Part shown: piece by piece, positions 1 through 8,583 of the stretch
How positions within the stretch are numbered: the stretch's first letter is position 1
How the letters are laid out: each line of letters opens with the position of its first letter
Source of the DNA: Pleurocapsa sp. CCALA 161
GTDB lineage: Bacteria; Cyanobacteriota; Cyanobacteriia; Cyanobacteriales; Xenococcaceae
Assembly: GCF_003003995.1 (NCBI RefSeq)
Contig: NZ_PVWF01000056.1
Coordinates: 1-33,199, forward strand
Direction: 5' to 3'
Length of the DNA: 33,199 nucleotides
Notes under the pieces: model-generated
Databases searched by the model: none
Told to the model about the DNA's origin: nothing
What the model saw: only the letters and a program-made list of their open reading frames with translations
Program-made: the position numbers and the translations under genes

Positions 1-285
1 TACGTCAATATAATTGCCTGTAAAATTTACATCTTCGTAGAATCTCCATGCTTTATCATTACGGATAGTAATAGATCCAGTAGCATCATTAAAACCAAAC
101 TCAGTTAAGTCTTCTATTTTTTTATTACTGGAAAATTGAGCTCCGTATAAGTCTGATTCGGAGTATAAAGTCACATCTGTAGCTTTTAACGCTCCACCAG
201 AAATAGCAGCAGCAGATTCATGGTCAATATCTTCTACAGCTTTGATGTTAGAGAGAGATATGGATTGTTTGTTGATCTTAGTCAT
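1..285 (-). CDS. Gly-Gly leader protein with beta/gamma-crystallin-like segment (partial)
   Basis: The reading frame begins at the ATG complementary to 283-285 and runs off the left edge, leaving 95 residues visible. Residues 1-31 look like a double-glycine leader: a hydrophilic, helical-looking stretch ending in ESAAAISGG (GG at 30-31), the type cut by C39 peptidases. After it comes a mixed polar region, and near residues 81-95 the segment RFYEDVNFTGNYIDV, which fits the aromatic-x-x-x-aromatic-x-G pattern of beta/gamma-crystallin Greek-key motifs. There is no Sec signal peptide and no clear Shine-Dalgarno. A C39-containing exporter lies about 15 kb away on the other strand, so this could be a protein-sized export substrate. 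The leader is quite clear; the crystallin assignment rests on one motif and on a missing C-terminus. Confidence 0.6.
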   Translation of the reverse strand, partial: MTKINKQSISLSNIKAVEDIDHESAAAISGGALKATDVTLYSESDLYGAQFSSNKKIEDLTEFGFNDATGSITIRNDKAWRFYEDVNFTGNYIDV

Positions 286-790
286 TGTTTTTTTCTAATA
301 ATTTGAGTTGATTTAAGTTATCTACCAAGCAAGAGTTAATGAACTTGTGCTTTGGTTTTTAACTAGCTTTATATTAAAATTTAAACCCAAATAAAACATC
401 TAACAAACGTCTATAATTTCAATCAACGAAATAAGGAGACTCCCTATTACTTTAGTTACTTAGCTAGATTAATTTATCTATGACTAAAGTTGCAATTATA
501 ATTAATAGTAATCAAAGTATATTTAATTGATAAAAAGTGTTAAATATAAAAAAAACTCTCACCAAAAAAGGCATAAGAGTTCTAGTAAAAAATATTGAGT
601 TGGGTATAAAAATAATTTATAAATTATTTCTAAGTGCAGGATAAACTCCAAATGCTACGTCAGCTATGTCAAAAGATATGTAATGCGATCGCTATTACAG
701 AAGTGATGAAAGTTAAGGCACAGCCTCAAGGCTTGAATATCTCTAAATCTCGTTTTTTACGCTCGTTTGGCAAAAATTAGCGATCGCTAT
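286..790. other. AT-rich intergenic region
   Basis: This 505-base stretch lies between two minus-strand genes. I see no convincing coding frame. It should hold the promoter of the Gly-Gly leader gene and the 3' untranslated region of the histidine kinase. A weak minus-strand terminator-like hairpin sits at 548-581, and HIP1-type octamers occur near 687 and 780. Confidence 0.6.
548..581 (-). terminator. Possible intrinsic terminator after the histidine kinase gene
   Basis: Read on the minus strand, a 6-bp stem (aactct/agagtt, arms at 576-581 and 554-559) is followed directly by a T-run made by the A-run at 548-553. The loop is long and the stem AT-rich, and the kinase gene ends about 200 bases upstream, so this is only a plausible terminator. 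Confidence 0.3.
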
Positions 791-2008
791 TTATGTGACT
801 TTTTGCAAAACATTTTGGAACGCATTAGTATTTGGGATTTTAACCTCAATTCGACATCCGTTTCCTATTGAAGAGATTAGCTGAAACTGACCATTAACTG
901 AGGTTATGCGCTCTTGCATTCCCTGCAATCCAAACCCAGAAACTTTTTGCTTAGGGTCAAAACCTTTACCATTATCTTCTATGGTTAAGCTCAATTCTGC
1001 TGAAGTAGTTTTAAGATCAATTCTAACCTCCGTAGCTTCAGCATATTTAAAAATATTAGTTAAAGCTTCTTGGACAGTACGGTAAATTGTTTTAGCTACT
1101 GGTGTAGAAACCTGACCACAGCGACAAATATTTGTACAAATTAATAATCCAGTCCCTTTACGAAAATCATCTACCAAAGTTTCCATCCTGGCTTCTAGAG
1201 GTTGTTCTTCTTTAGCGTCTTCCCTTAAAGTGCTAATAGATTTACGTACCTCTTGCATTGCCGTTTTCCCCAATGATTGAGCCTGAGTGAGAAAAGAATG
1301 AGCCTGTACGGGTTCTTTTTCCCATAGTTTGACGGCAGTTTGCATCTGAATATTTAAACTGGTAAGAGCATGACCCAAAGAATCGTGAATATCACGAGCA
1401 ATACGATTGCGTTCCTGCACAGTTGCTAGTTCTTCAATTTTTTGAGCATATTCTTGTAACTGTTCGTGAGCTTGAGCCAGTTTTTGCCTCATCTGGCGTT
1501 CGGATAGTATTTTGTTGGTCAACTGTAAGACAAAAAAGACTCCTAAGCCAAACACCAGGGTTTCGGCGACGACGTGCATCCCAAAATGAATTTGTAGTTC
1601 TGGATCTTGTGGTACAGACCGTACAATATATTTGTACTGGTCAGTCAAAAATAATATAAAGATTATCCCCGTAACGATCCAACGTCCCATAAGTTTAAAC
1701 AGGAAACAACTCCGCATCACGACAATTAAATATAACGTCGGCAAGATATGCAGATAGCCTAGTCTTGTGCCGTAAAAGATCAAGCCAATTTCCAGTGCCG
1801 TGTAGACAACCTTGATCGCTAGGTTTCCACTAGGTAAAACCAAACCCATCAAACCCAACAGAAATAAGATCGAGATGTGTTCTATGGGGATTGTATGACC
1901 CTGCCAAGCTTCTACTACTGCCAAAGAGCCACAACTGGCAAGCATTACCCATTCGGTAATGAGCAGGAAGCGAAATGGATTGGGTAAAAATTTAAAAGAA
2001 GAAATCAT
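791..2008 (-). CDS. NarX/DesK-type membrane sensor histidine kinase
   Basis: A 405-residue sensor kinase that autophosphorylates on His and passes phosphate to a NarL/FixJ-type receiver. Roughly residues 13-162 contain about six hydrophobic segments, forming a membrane sensor without a large periplasmic domain. A short coiled coil (about 167-200) leads to the HisKA_3 H-box ERNRIARDIHDSLGH, with the phosphoacceptor at His208. The HATPase_c domain follows, with the N-box EALTNIFKYA, the G1 box DNGKGFD and the G2 box GFGLQGMQER. No separate response-regulator gene is adjacent. The only receiver domain in the window is the NarL-like one fused to the HlyD adaptor at 18687-20675. The start at 2008 has no obvious ribosome binding site. 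The family is secure; the ligand and partner are unknown. Confidence 0.9.
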   Translation of the reverse strand: MISSFKFLPNPFRFLLITEWVMLASCGSLAVVEAWQGHTIPIEHISILFLLGLMGLVLPSGNLAIKVVYTALEIGLIFYGTRLGYLHILPTLYLIVVMRSCFLFKLMGRWIVTGIIFILFLTDQYKYIVRSVPQDPELQIHFGMHVVAETLVFGLGVFFVLQLTNKILSERQMRQKLAQAHEQLQEYAQKIEELATVQERNRIARDIHDSLGHALTSLNIQMQTAVKLWEKEPVQAHSFLTQAQSLGKTAMQEVRKSISTLREDAKEEQPLEARMETLVDDFRKGTGLLICTNICRCGQVSTPVAKTIYRTVQEALTNIFKYAEATEVRIDLKTTSAELSLTIEDNGKGFDPKQKVSGFGLQGMQERITSVNGQFQLISSIGNGCRIEVKIPNTNAFQNVLQKVT

Positions 2009-2430
2009 AAAAATTACATTAGGAATAATGTTCTTCTATTTAACTGTGAAATGTAATTTATTTACCACTGTTGCAGGTAAACTTATCACTTTGGTAGCGC
2101 TCAATGATTTAGTTAGGAGACTAAAGTCTTAGGAATATATACCTAACACATTACTAAAGTCAGAGATTCAATTATCACTTTTGTCAGAGGTCAATTCGAG
2201 ACGTTTTTCAGATGTCTAGATTAGTTTAATTCTCTACGATTAAGACAGTCAAAAATATCAGAGAAACAGCGATCGCTACTTTTACTTTAAGTCACAATCG
2301 CTTCATTGATCTCAAGTTAATCGTCAAACTCTCAAGCCGATCATCTTTATTCTGGCTCTCATCTCAAACTAAATAAATTCCCATTAAATAATTTAATCTC
2401 GCTCAAAATTTACGTATTAGGTGCAAGCAG
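2009..2430. promoter_or_regulatory. Divergent promoter region with nested inverted repeats
   Basis: This 422-base region separates the minus-strand histidine kinase from the plus-strand kinase fusion and should hold both promoters. At 2118-2129 there is a palindrome, agact-aa-agtct, and around it an outer inverted pair gttagg (2112-2117) and cctaac (2142-2147). Such symmetry could be an operator or a cruciform. No coding frame is evident. One HIP1-type octamer lies near 2269. Confidence 0.35.
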
Positions 2431-4818
2431 ATGAGAGACATAGAACAAGCAATAATCAAGTCAATGCTGCTAAATTCAGGAGATATATTGCGATCGCGCT
2501 ATCGTATTTTACACCAGTTAGGTTTTGGCGGATTCAGCCGTACTTATTTGGCAGAAGATACCAATCGTTTTAACGAACTTTGTGTTCTCAAAGAATTTGC
2601 ACCTCAACTTAAAGGTACATTTGCCCTAGAAAAAGCACAGGAGTTGTTTGAGCGAGAAGCTGGTGTTTTATATCGCTTACGGCATCCTCAGATTCCTCAA
2701 TTTCGCCAGTTATTTCGCTATCGACAACATAACGATCAAGAAGAACATTTATTTTTGGTTCAAGATTATATTGAGGGAGTAACCTATCATACTTTACTAA
2801 ATCAACGTTTAGAAACAAATAATAGATTTAGCGAGGGGGAAATTAAAAAATTACTCACTCAAGTTCTGCCAATTTTAGAGTACATTCATTCGATGGGAGT
2901 GATTCACCGCGATATTTCTCCCGATAATCTGATTTTACGCAATCAAGATGAACTCCCAGTCTTGATTGACTTTGGCTGCATTAAAGAAGTCGAAATCAAA
3001 ACTCAACTTGAATTAAGCCAAGTAACTACAAATGCCCCAATACCTCTAGTTGCTACGGCACTGGGTAAGGCTGGTTATGCCCCTCCAGAACAGGTGGAAC
3101 GGGGAATTATTTACGCCCACAGCGATTTATATGCCTTAGCTGCTACGGCAGTAGTGTTATTAACGGGCAAAGAACCCCAGCAATTAATCAATCCTGATGG
3201 CTACCGTTGGAATTGGCAATCAGAAGTTACTCTTAGTCCCAAGCTTGAATGGATATTAAATACCATGCTGTCACCTCATCCTAGTGAGCGCTTTGGTAGT
3301 GCAGCCGAAGTCTGTAAAACTCTCCAAGACATCTCTATAATTACAACTTCTCAATTTAGCCAAACTACTACTGCTGAAAATTTCAATCAACCAAGTTTCA
3401 GGACAAAAACCTCAATTCTCGGTGACTTATTAGCTAAATCTCTATTTTTTATCCCTTTTTCCGCAGTTTTAATCTTAGGGGGATTTTTATGTCTAAAAGT
3501 GTCAGATTTAGATGTTGCCCCTGGGCTTTCTGACACCAATAACTCAGTTGGCAAAGATGCCCAACTGCAAGCTCGATTTAGTCAGGGAGAAAAGATCTTA
3601 ATTCCTCAAACTACTACGCCAGAAAAAGAAATGGCGATCGCTGCTTTTGCTCAAGGCAATTATGATCGTGCGACATCTTTGTTAACTGCATCCCTCAAAA
3701 ACGTGGCTAATGATCCAGAAGCTCTAATTTATCTGAACAATGCCCGTATCGGTAACGCCAAATCTTATAGCATCGCTGTTTCTATTCCGATTGGAAGTGA
3801 TGTCAATGCCGCCCAAGAAATTTTACGGGGTGTCGCCCAGGCACAAAATCGAATTAATCAAGCAGCAGGAATTAATCACATTCCTTTAAAGGTGCAAATT
3901 ATTAACGATGATAATGATCCAAAAATTGCCAAACAAGTAGCTAAAAAACTTACTCAAGAGCGAGAGATTCTAGGAGTAGTGGGACATTATGCCAGCGATG
4001 TAACTCTAGCTACCGCACCAATATATCAAGCTCATAAATTAGTTGCCATTTCCCCGATCAGTACTTCCATCAAACTATCTAACCTCAGCCCCTATATCCT
4101 TCGTACTGTACCCAGCGATTATCTGGCAGCTAGGGGGTTAGCGGGCTATATGCTCGAAAATCTTCAGCAAAAAAAGGTGGCGGTTTTTTATAACTCTCAA
4201 AGTAACTATAGTGAATCTCTCAAATCCGAGTTTACGGCTGCGGTTTATCTTGCTGGAGGAGAAGTAGTTAATACTTTTGATCTAGCCGATCCTAACTTTA
4301 ATGCCAGCGATCGCTATCAAGAAGCAGTGGCTGGTGGTGCCAAAGCAATTATGCTGGCTGCTAATACTAGTACCCTGGATAAAGCTCTCCAGGTGGTTCA
4401 GGTAAATCGTCAAAAGTTAAGTTTACTGGCTGGGGATGATGTCTATACTCCCAAAACTTTACAAATTGCTGGTGAAGCTGCCGAAGACATGGTGTTAGCC
4501 ATACCTTGGCATATTAAAAACAATCCCGATGCTGAGTTTAGTTTAATCGCCCAAAAACTTTGGGGAGGTAAGGTTAACTGGCGCAGTGCTACAGCTTATG
4601 ATGCCACCCAGGCTTTAATTACAGCGATCGCCCAAAGTCGAGATCCTACTCGAATTAGTATCCAACAAAATCTTTCTAATCCTAGTTTTTCTGCCCCAGG
4701 TGCGACTAGTCCCGTTGACTTTCTTCCTTCAGGCGATCGCGCTGGTAATATTCAGCTAGTTAAGATGCAGCCAGGAAATGACAAGTTTGGTTATGAATTT
4801 GTCCCGCTCAATCCGTAG
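2431..4818 (+). CDS. Ser/Thr protein kinase fused to a periplasmic-type ligand-binding domain
   Basis: A 795-residue two-part protein. The N-terminal half is a Hanks-type kinase: Gly-rich loop LGFGGFSRTYLA, ATP lysine in CVLKEF (Lys54), catalytic loop HRDISPDN (Asp161), DFG at Asp180, and APPEQ in the activation segment. A single membrane segment lies near residues 337-357. The C-terminal half (about 440-790) resembles type I periplasmic ligand-binding proteins of the branched-chain amino acid/ABC type (Peripla_BP_6), with the typical openings YSIAVSIPIG and VVGHYASDVTLATAPIY. The layout suggests a one-protein transmembrane receptor in which ligand binding outside controls kinase activity inside. 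ATG at 2431 is used; an in-frame ATG at 2464, just before the kinase domain, is an alternative. The stop is TAG. Confidence 0.88.
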   Translation: MRDIEQAIIKSMLLNSGDILRSRYRILHQLGFGGFSRTYLAEDTNRFNELCVLKEFAPQLKGTFALEKAQELFEREAGVLYRLRHPQIPQFRQLFRYRQHNDQEEHLFLVQDYIEGVTYHTLLNQRLETNNRFSEGEIKKLLTQVLPILEYIHSMGVIHRDISPDNLILRNQDELPVLIDFGCIKEVEIKTQLELSQVTTNAPIPLVATALGKAGYAPPEQVERGIIYAHSDLYALAATAVVLLTGKEPQQLINPDGYRWNWQSEVTLSPKLEWILNTMLSPHPSERFGSAAEVCKTLQDISIITTSQFSQTTTAENFNQPSFRTKTSILGDLLAKSLFFIPFSAVLILGGFLCLKVSDLDVAPGLSDTNNSVGKDAQLQARFSQGEKILIPQTTTPEKEMAIAAFAQGNYDRATSLLTASLKNVANDPEALIYLNNARIGNAKSYSIAVSIPIGSDVNAAQEILRGVAQAQNRINQAAGINHIPLKVQIINDDNDPKIAKQVAKKLTQEREILGVVGHYASDVTLATAPIYQAHKLVAISPISTSIKLSNLSPYILRTVPSDYLAARGLAGYMLENLQQKKVAVFYNSQSNYSESLKSEFTAAVYLAGGEVVNTFDLADPNFNASDRYQEAVAGGAKAIMLAANTSTLDKALQVVQVNRQKLSLLAGDDVYTPKTLQIAGEAAEDMVLAIPWHIKNNPDAEFSLIAQKLWGGKVNWRSATAYDATQALITAIAQSRDPTRISIQQNLSNPSFSAPGATSPVDFLPSGDRAGNIQLVKMQPGNDKFGYEFVPLNP

Positions 4819-4865
4819 GAGTAAACAGCCTCGCCCTGATAAATAGTAAGTCAAAGGTAAAAATC

Positions 4866-7800
4866 ATGCAAAAGTATCTGAGATTAGCAAAATTAGTCAA
4901 GCTTATTCCCGAAGCGATCGCTTTAATAATTATCTTAAATACAGTTCAAACTAGAGAATTATTTTATATTTGCTCGTTATTAATAATTTATGCTTTAATC
5001 TTGAGATTAGTTTGGAACAGCGCAATTATAATTCACGGCTTGGGACATACCACCGCGATCGCTCTTGCCGACAGAGAATTATCAGCTTTTAATTTAACCA
5101 ACATTCTGGAACATCAAAATATTGAAACTGTTTTAAAATCCTTATTACCTTGCAATAAAATATTCATTCCTATTCTTTCTCCCTATCTCCTTATCTCCCC
5201 ATCTCCCTATCTAGCATCAGGAAAAACTACCTACACAAAAATTAAGGCATCAGGGGGAATATTCTTTAATCTCTCGCTGGCGATCTTCTTTTTCTGGTAT
5301 GCCGATAATCTTTTCAGTCAAACTTTGAGCGTTGCTAATCTACTAATTGCCGTATCTTCCTTATCCGATCTCCAAGCGTTCAGAACAGGAGTGGCAGATT
5401 GCTTTTACTGTGGCAACTTTGGCTTAATTGCTCTACGTCAACCCGATGATGGAAATCTGCTGTTACCTACCAGAATGCTCGACATAGCTCAACAAATGGC
5501 GCAAGAGACAGAAGTTAGAGGCGAACAGGCGGGTGGAGGATTAGTTATCGGCAGAAATGGCGATCGCAATGTGTTTGTGGGCAAAAAAATCGTTAAGCAA
5601 AAAAGAGGTAATTTAACTAAATCTCTCGAAGCAGCCTTTGCATTGATCCGCAATCAAGCGATCGCTGCTGGCGTAAAACCGCCAAAAGCTTCGGTAATGG
5701 GGATATGGCACTATCGCTATGCTACCAGTGGTGCTGTCCCCTCGGAACTAGAAACCCATTGGCACGAATGGATGGGGGAGAGAAACGAAAAGGTATGGCA
5801 GTTTAAGGAACAAAAATGGCGGTGTGCAACTAAAAATGTTCATCATCGCATTACTCATAATGGCGATTTTGCTAGTTGGCAAATATTTAATCAAAATGTC
5901 GATTATACTACCCTGGGCTTGTGGTTAGAGCGAGTTTTAGATACACCCAACGCCACTCAAGGAGATTCCCCTAAGATTGCAGGGATGATGGATTTATTAG
6001 TAACTCAGGGAATGTGGTATCCCTCGGTGCGACTGGCTTATCAACAAGCGATCGCCAGTTCTATTGAAGCTGCCTTTGACGGACAAAAACCGACGGCTGC
6101 TGCATCGAATACCGCCCCAAGGGAGCAAGATTTAAATATTTGGGCAGAAATATTTGAACAGATCTATACTTTAGAACTTTCTAACTTAGAACAAGATGCC
6201 TGGCAGATTAACCCTGACTCTTTAAAATACTCTAGCAACCTGCGCCAAAATTTGCTTCAAGCATTGGAAAACCATAGTTCAACGGTAAACTGGTCAAAAT
6301 TGCAGACGATATCCCTAATTCAATTTACCCTCCAAGCATTTTTTGATAACGATGTATATCGGGCAAACCAAATCTTTATTTCTCAAGCCCAAGGCAGTTT
6401 CGGTTTGGTTACGGCTTCTACTTTGGCAGAGTCAGAATTAGTTCTGTGTGCCAAGGGGCAACCACTTACCATCGGTTTTAATTGGTCGCAAGACTATATG
6501 GTGTATGCTTCTGAACCTGCTGCTGTGGATCGCGTTTTGCTGAATAAGCCCCAGTCTTTTCGTTTAGATTTGTCGCCCCAAAGCGGTGAAGTGGCAAAAG
6601 TCACGGCAAAAGATCTAATCGTTTACTCCTTAAGCCAACAGCAGGAATTAGGAAAGCAGGATCTAAAAGACAGATGGATCTCGATGGAGGATCATCCTTA
6701 TTTATCCCACATTAGACTTTCCACTCCAGAAAAACCCGATCCTATTGCCAATGACATAAATTCAATTCCCAGATTACTCCATGAAATTAAAACCGACTGG
6801 CAAAATCCCACTTCCCTTAACCGTCGCAGTGCCGATTATTTAATTTATCTTTTGACGGAAAAAGTGCAGCGATTTGAGAAAAAACAACGATTGATGTTTC
6901 AGGCTGGATTAATCAGTCAGATCAGAACCATGCCCACTACCGATCTGTTAATCACAGGCGAAGAAAATAGCCTCTGGTTAGGAGAAAAATTCGCTCAAGA
7001 TTTAACAGTAGTTTTTCCCTTTTTAAACATTGTCACTACCTCTGCCAATCAGCTTTTACAGCAGCTAGATCGGGGTTTTGGTCAACTCAACCTGGGTAGA
7101 GATTCCCTGGTACTAGCGATCACTCAATCGGGTCAAACCTTTTCTACAGTCAAGGTAATTAATATTTTTGATTATCTATGTAATCAGGGGATTATTGGCG
7201 AAATATTTATCCTGACGGGAGAATTAAGCAGTTTTATTAATTCTATTCAAGGTAAAGGTGGACTAACGACAATTACCAACTCTGCTTTTTTAAACAATGA
7301 CAACGATCGTCGCGATCGCGTTTTTATCAACGGTAGCGATCGCACAATAGCCGAACCCAGTACAGTAACGGTAGCTGCTGCGCTGCAAACCTTGACCGAG
7401 TTATTATTTTATCTCGCCAAGCAGATGAGGCATGATTTTCCCCTTTCTAATCCTTTGGGTATGACCTTAACTTCAGAAAGTTTAATGGTTTTAGCAATGA
7501 TGAAAGAAGATTTTTTAAATAAAAACGTTGTGCAGATTATCGGTACTACTGCCCAGGGTGAATCAATCAAATCAATTACCAAACAAAGATTATGCGATCG
7601 TGGTCGTTATTGGGCAAATCACGTTACTGAAACTCCTCTAGCCTGGGCAATTCACGCCCTATATATTTTAATTTCCGTCGGTTGGGCAATTCCTTTTGGT
7701 CATGCTCTACCTTTAGTCAAAACCCTGTCGGGATTACTATTTAACCTCGTTAACCTTTCTACAGATATAACCCAACTTCTAGCACCGATAATTGCTCTAG

Positions 7801-8534
7801 CTGATATCACTTTCTATATCTTTGGTGCTTGGTTATGGACATTAGGCATCCGCTATTATCAAGGCCGACAATTACTCGCCAGGATCGGTAAAAGAACTCT
7901 AGTTATTGGCGATGTAACTTGGGTAAACCAACTCTTACAGGCATACGTTAGTAAACTCTTTTCCCTTAGCTACGGCATTGCAACTATCGAAGTACATAGT
8001 GCTAATCCCCAGAACCATTTACTACACACTTTTGGACATCGAGTAGTGCGTGGTACGTTAATTTGGCTAGGTATCCCTGACGGCAGACGTGGTCAACAAC
8101 AGCAAGCAGTAGAAAATGCCGTAATTATGACAGGAAAACAAGCAAATGGCATAAAAAACTTGAATATTGGTGCAGAAATAGTTGCTGTAGGTCAAAATCC
8201 AGCGATCGCCCGTCAGGGTTTTAGTCAATCTCTAATTTTAAACAGTAACAACGATGGGATCTATTTCCGAAATCCTGCCGTCACAGAACAAAAAGAGCAG
8301 ATCGAACAGCTACGAGAATCTTGTTTTGGTGCATCAGAACGCTTGTTAGCTAGTTATGTCTTCTTCTGGGCGTTGGCGAAAAAGGTTGCTTCTTTTCCTC
8401 TACTCAAGTACGAATATTGGAAATCTCAAAGTCGCACCAAAGTTATGACCACTGCTGCCCCTGTAGAGGGATTGGATCTCAATCAACTCGATGAGCGATC
8501 GCGGCAAGAAGCTCAGATGAGAAAATGTGTGTAA
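4866..8534 (+). CDS. Membrane protein with class II glutamine amidotransferase and SIS (GlmS-like) domains
   Basis: A 1222-residue protein. The first ~175 residues are hydrophobic and resemble the start of an M50 site-2 protease, but HGLGH (57-61) replaces HExxH, so the metalloprotease would be inactive. A class II glutamine amidotransferase domain then starts internally at Cys182 (CGNFGLIAL). It keeps RGEQAGG, HYRYATSG (Arg284) and HNGD (Asn332, Gly333), which match the glutamine site of GlmS/PurF. Cys182 would need to become N-terminal by cleavage to be active. Further on are SIS-type sugar isomerase motifs (ITQSGQT, Ser755), two or more membrane segments near 925-995, and a second SIS-like region. 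GlmS makes glucosamine-6-phosphate; whether this paralogue does so is unknown. It lies 49 bases upstream of a glycosyltransferase and 47 after the kinase fusion. A low-complexity insert is listed separately. Confidence 0.72.
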   Translation: MQKYLRLAKLVKLIPEAIALIIILNTVQTRELFYICSLLIIYALILRLVWNSAIIIHGLGHTTAIALADRELSAFNLTNILEHQNIETVLKSLLPCNKIFIPILSPYLLISPSPYLASGKTTYTKIKASGGIFFNLSLAIFFFWYADNLFSQTLSVANLLIAVSSLSDLQAFRTGVADCFYCGNFGLIALRQPDDGNLLLPTRMLDIAQQMAQETEVRGEQAGGGLVIGRNGDRNVFVGKKIVKQKRGNLTKSLEAAFALIRNQAIAAGVKPPKASVMGIWHYRYATSGAVPSELETHWHEWMGERNEKVWQFKEQKWRCATKNVHHRITHNGDFASWQIFNQNVDYTTLGLWLERVLDTPNATQGDSPKIAGMMDLLVTQGMWYPSVRLAYQQAIASSIEAAFDGQKPTAAASNTAPREQDLNIWAEIFEQIYTLELSNLEQDAWQINPDSLKYSSNLRQNLLQALENHSSTVNWSKLQTISLIQFTLQAFFDNDVYRANQIFISQAQGSFGLVTASTLAESELVLCAKGQPLTIGFNWSQDYMVYASEPAAVDRVLLNKPQSFRLDLSPQSGEVAKVTAKDLIVYSLSQQQELGKQDLKDRWISMEDHPYLSHIRLSTPEKPDPIANDINSIPRLLHEIKTDWQNPTSLNRRSADYLIYLLTEKVQRFEKKQRLMFQAGLISQIRTMPTTDLLITGEENSLWLGEKFAQDLTVVFPFLNIVTTSANQLLQQLDRGFGQLNLGRDSLVLAITQSGQTFSTVKVINIFDYLCNQGIIGEIFILTGELSSFINSIQGKGGLTTITNSAFLNNDNDRRDRVFINGSDRTIAEPSTVTVAAALQTLTELLFYLAKQMRHDFPLSNPLGMTLTSESLMVLAMMKEDFLNKNVVQIIGTTAQGESIKSITKQRLCDRGRYWANHVTETPLAWAIHALYILISVGWAIPFGHALPLVKTLSGLLFNLVNLSTDITQLLAPIIALADITFYIFGAWLWTLGIRYYQGRQLLARIGKRTLVIGDVTWVNQLLQAYVSKLFSLSYGIATIEVHSANPQNHLLHTFGHRVVRGTLIWLGIPDGRRGQQQQAVENAVIMTGKQANGIKNLNIGAEIVAVGQNPAIARQGFSQSLILNSNNDGIYFRNPAVTEQKEQIEQLRESCFGASERLLASYVFFWALAKKVASFPLLKYEYWKSQSRTKVMTTAAPVEGLDLNQLDERSRQEAQMRKCV
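5178..5209 (+). repeat. Octanucleotide tandem repeat inside the SIS-domain gene
   Basis: Four imperfect copies of the 8-base unit tctcccta (variants tctcctta and tctcccca) lie head to tail and encode the low-complexity Pro/Ser/Tyr/Leu stretch LSPYLLISPSPYLAS. Such pyrimidine-rich repeats usually occur between cyanobacterial genes. Here it sits between the degenerate M50-like start and the amidotransferase domain and leaves the frame open. Confidence 0.7.
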
Positions 8535-8583
8535 TTAAGTTCAGCGTCAATTCCCAGACAAAATTTTTTACTTAAGAGGTATT

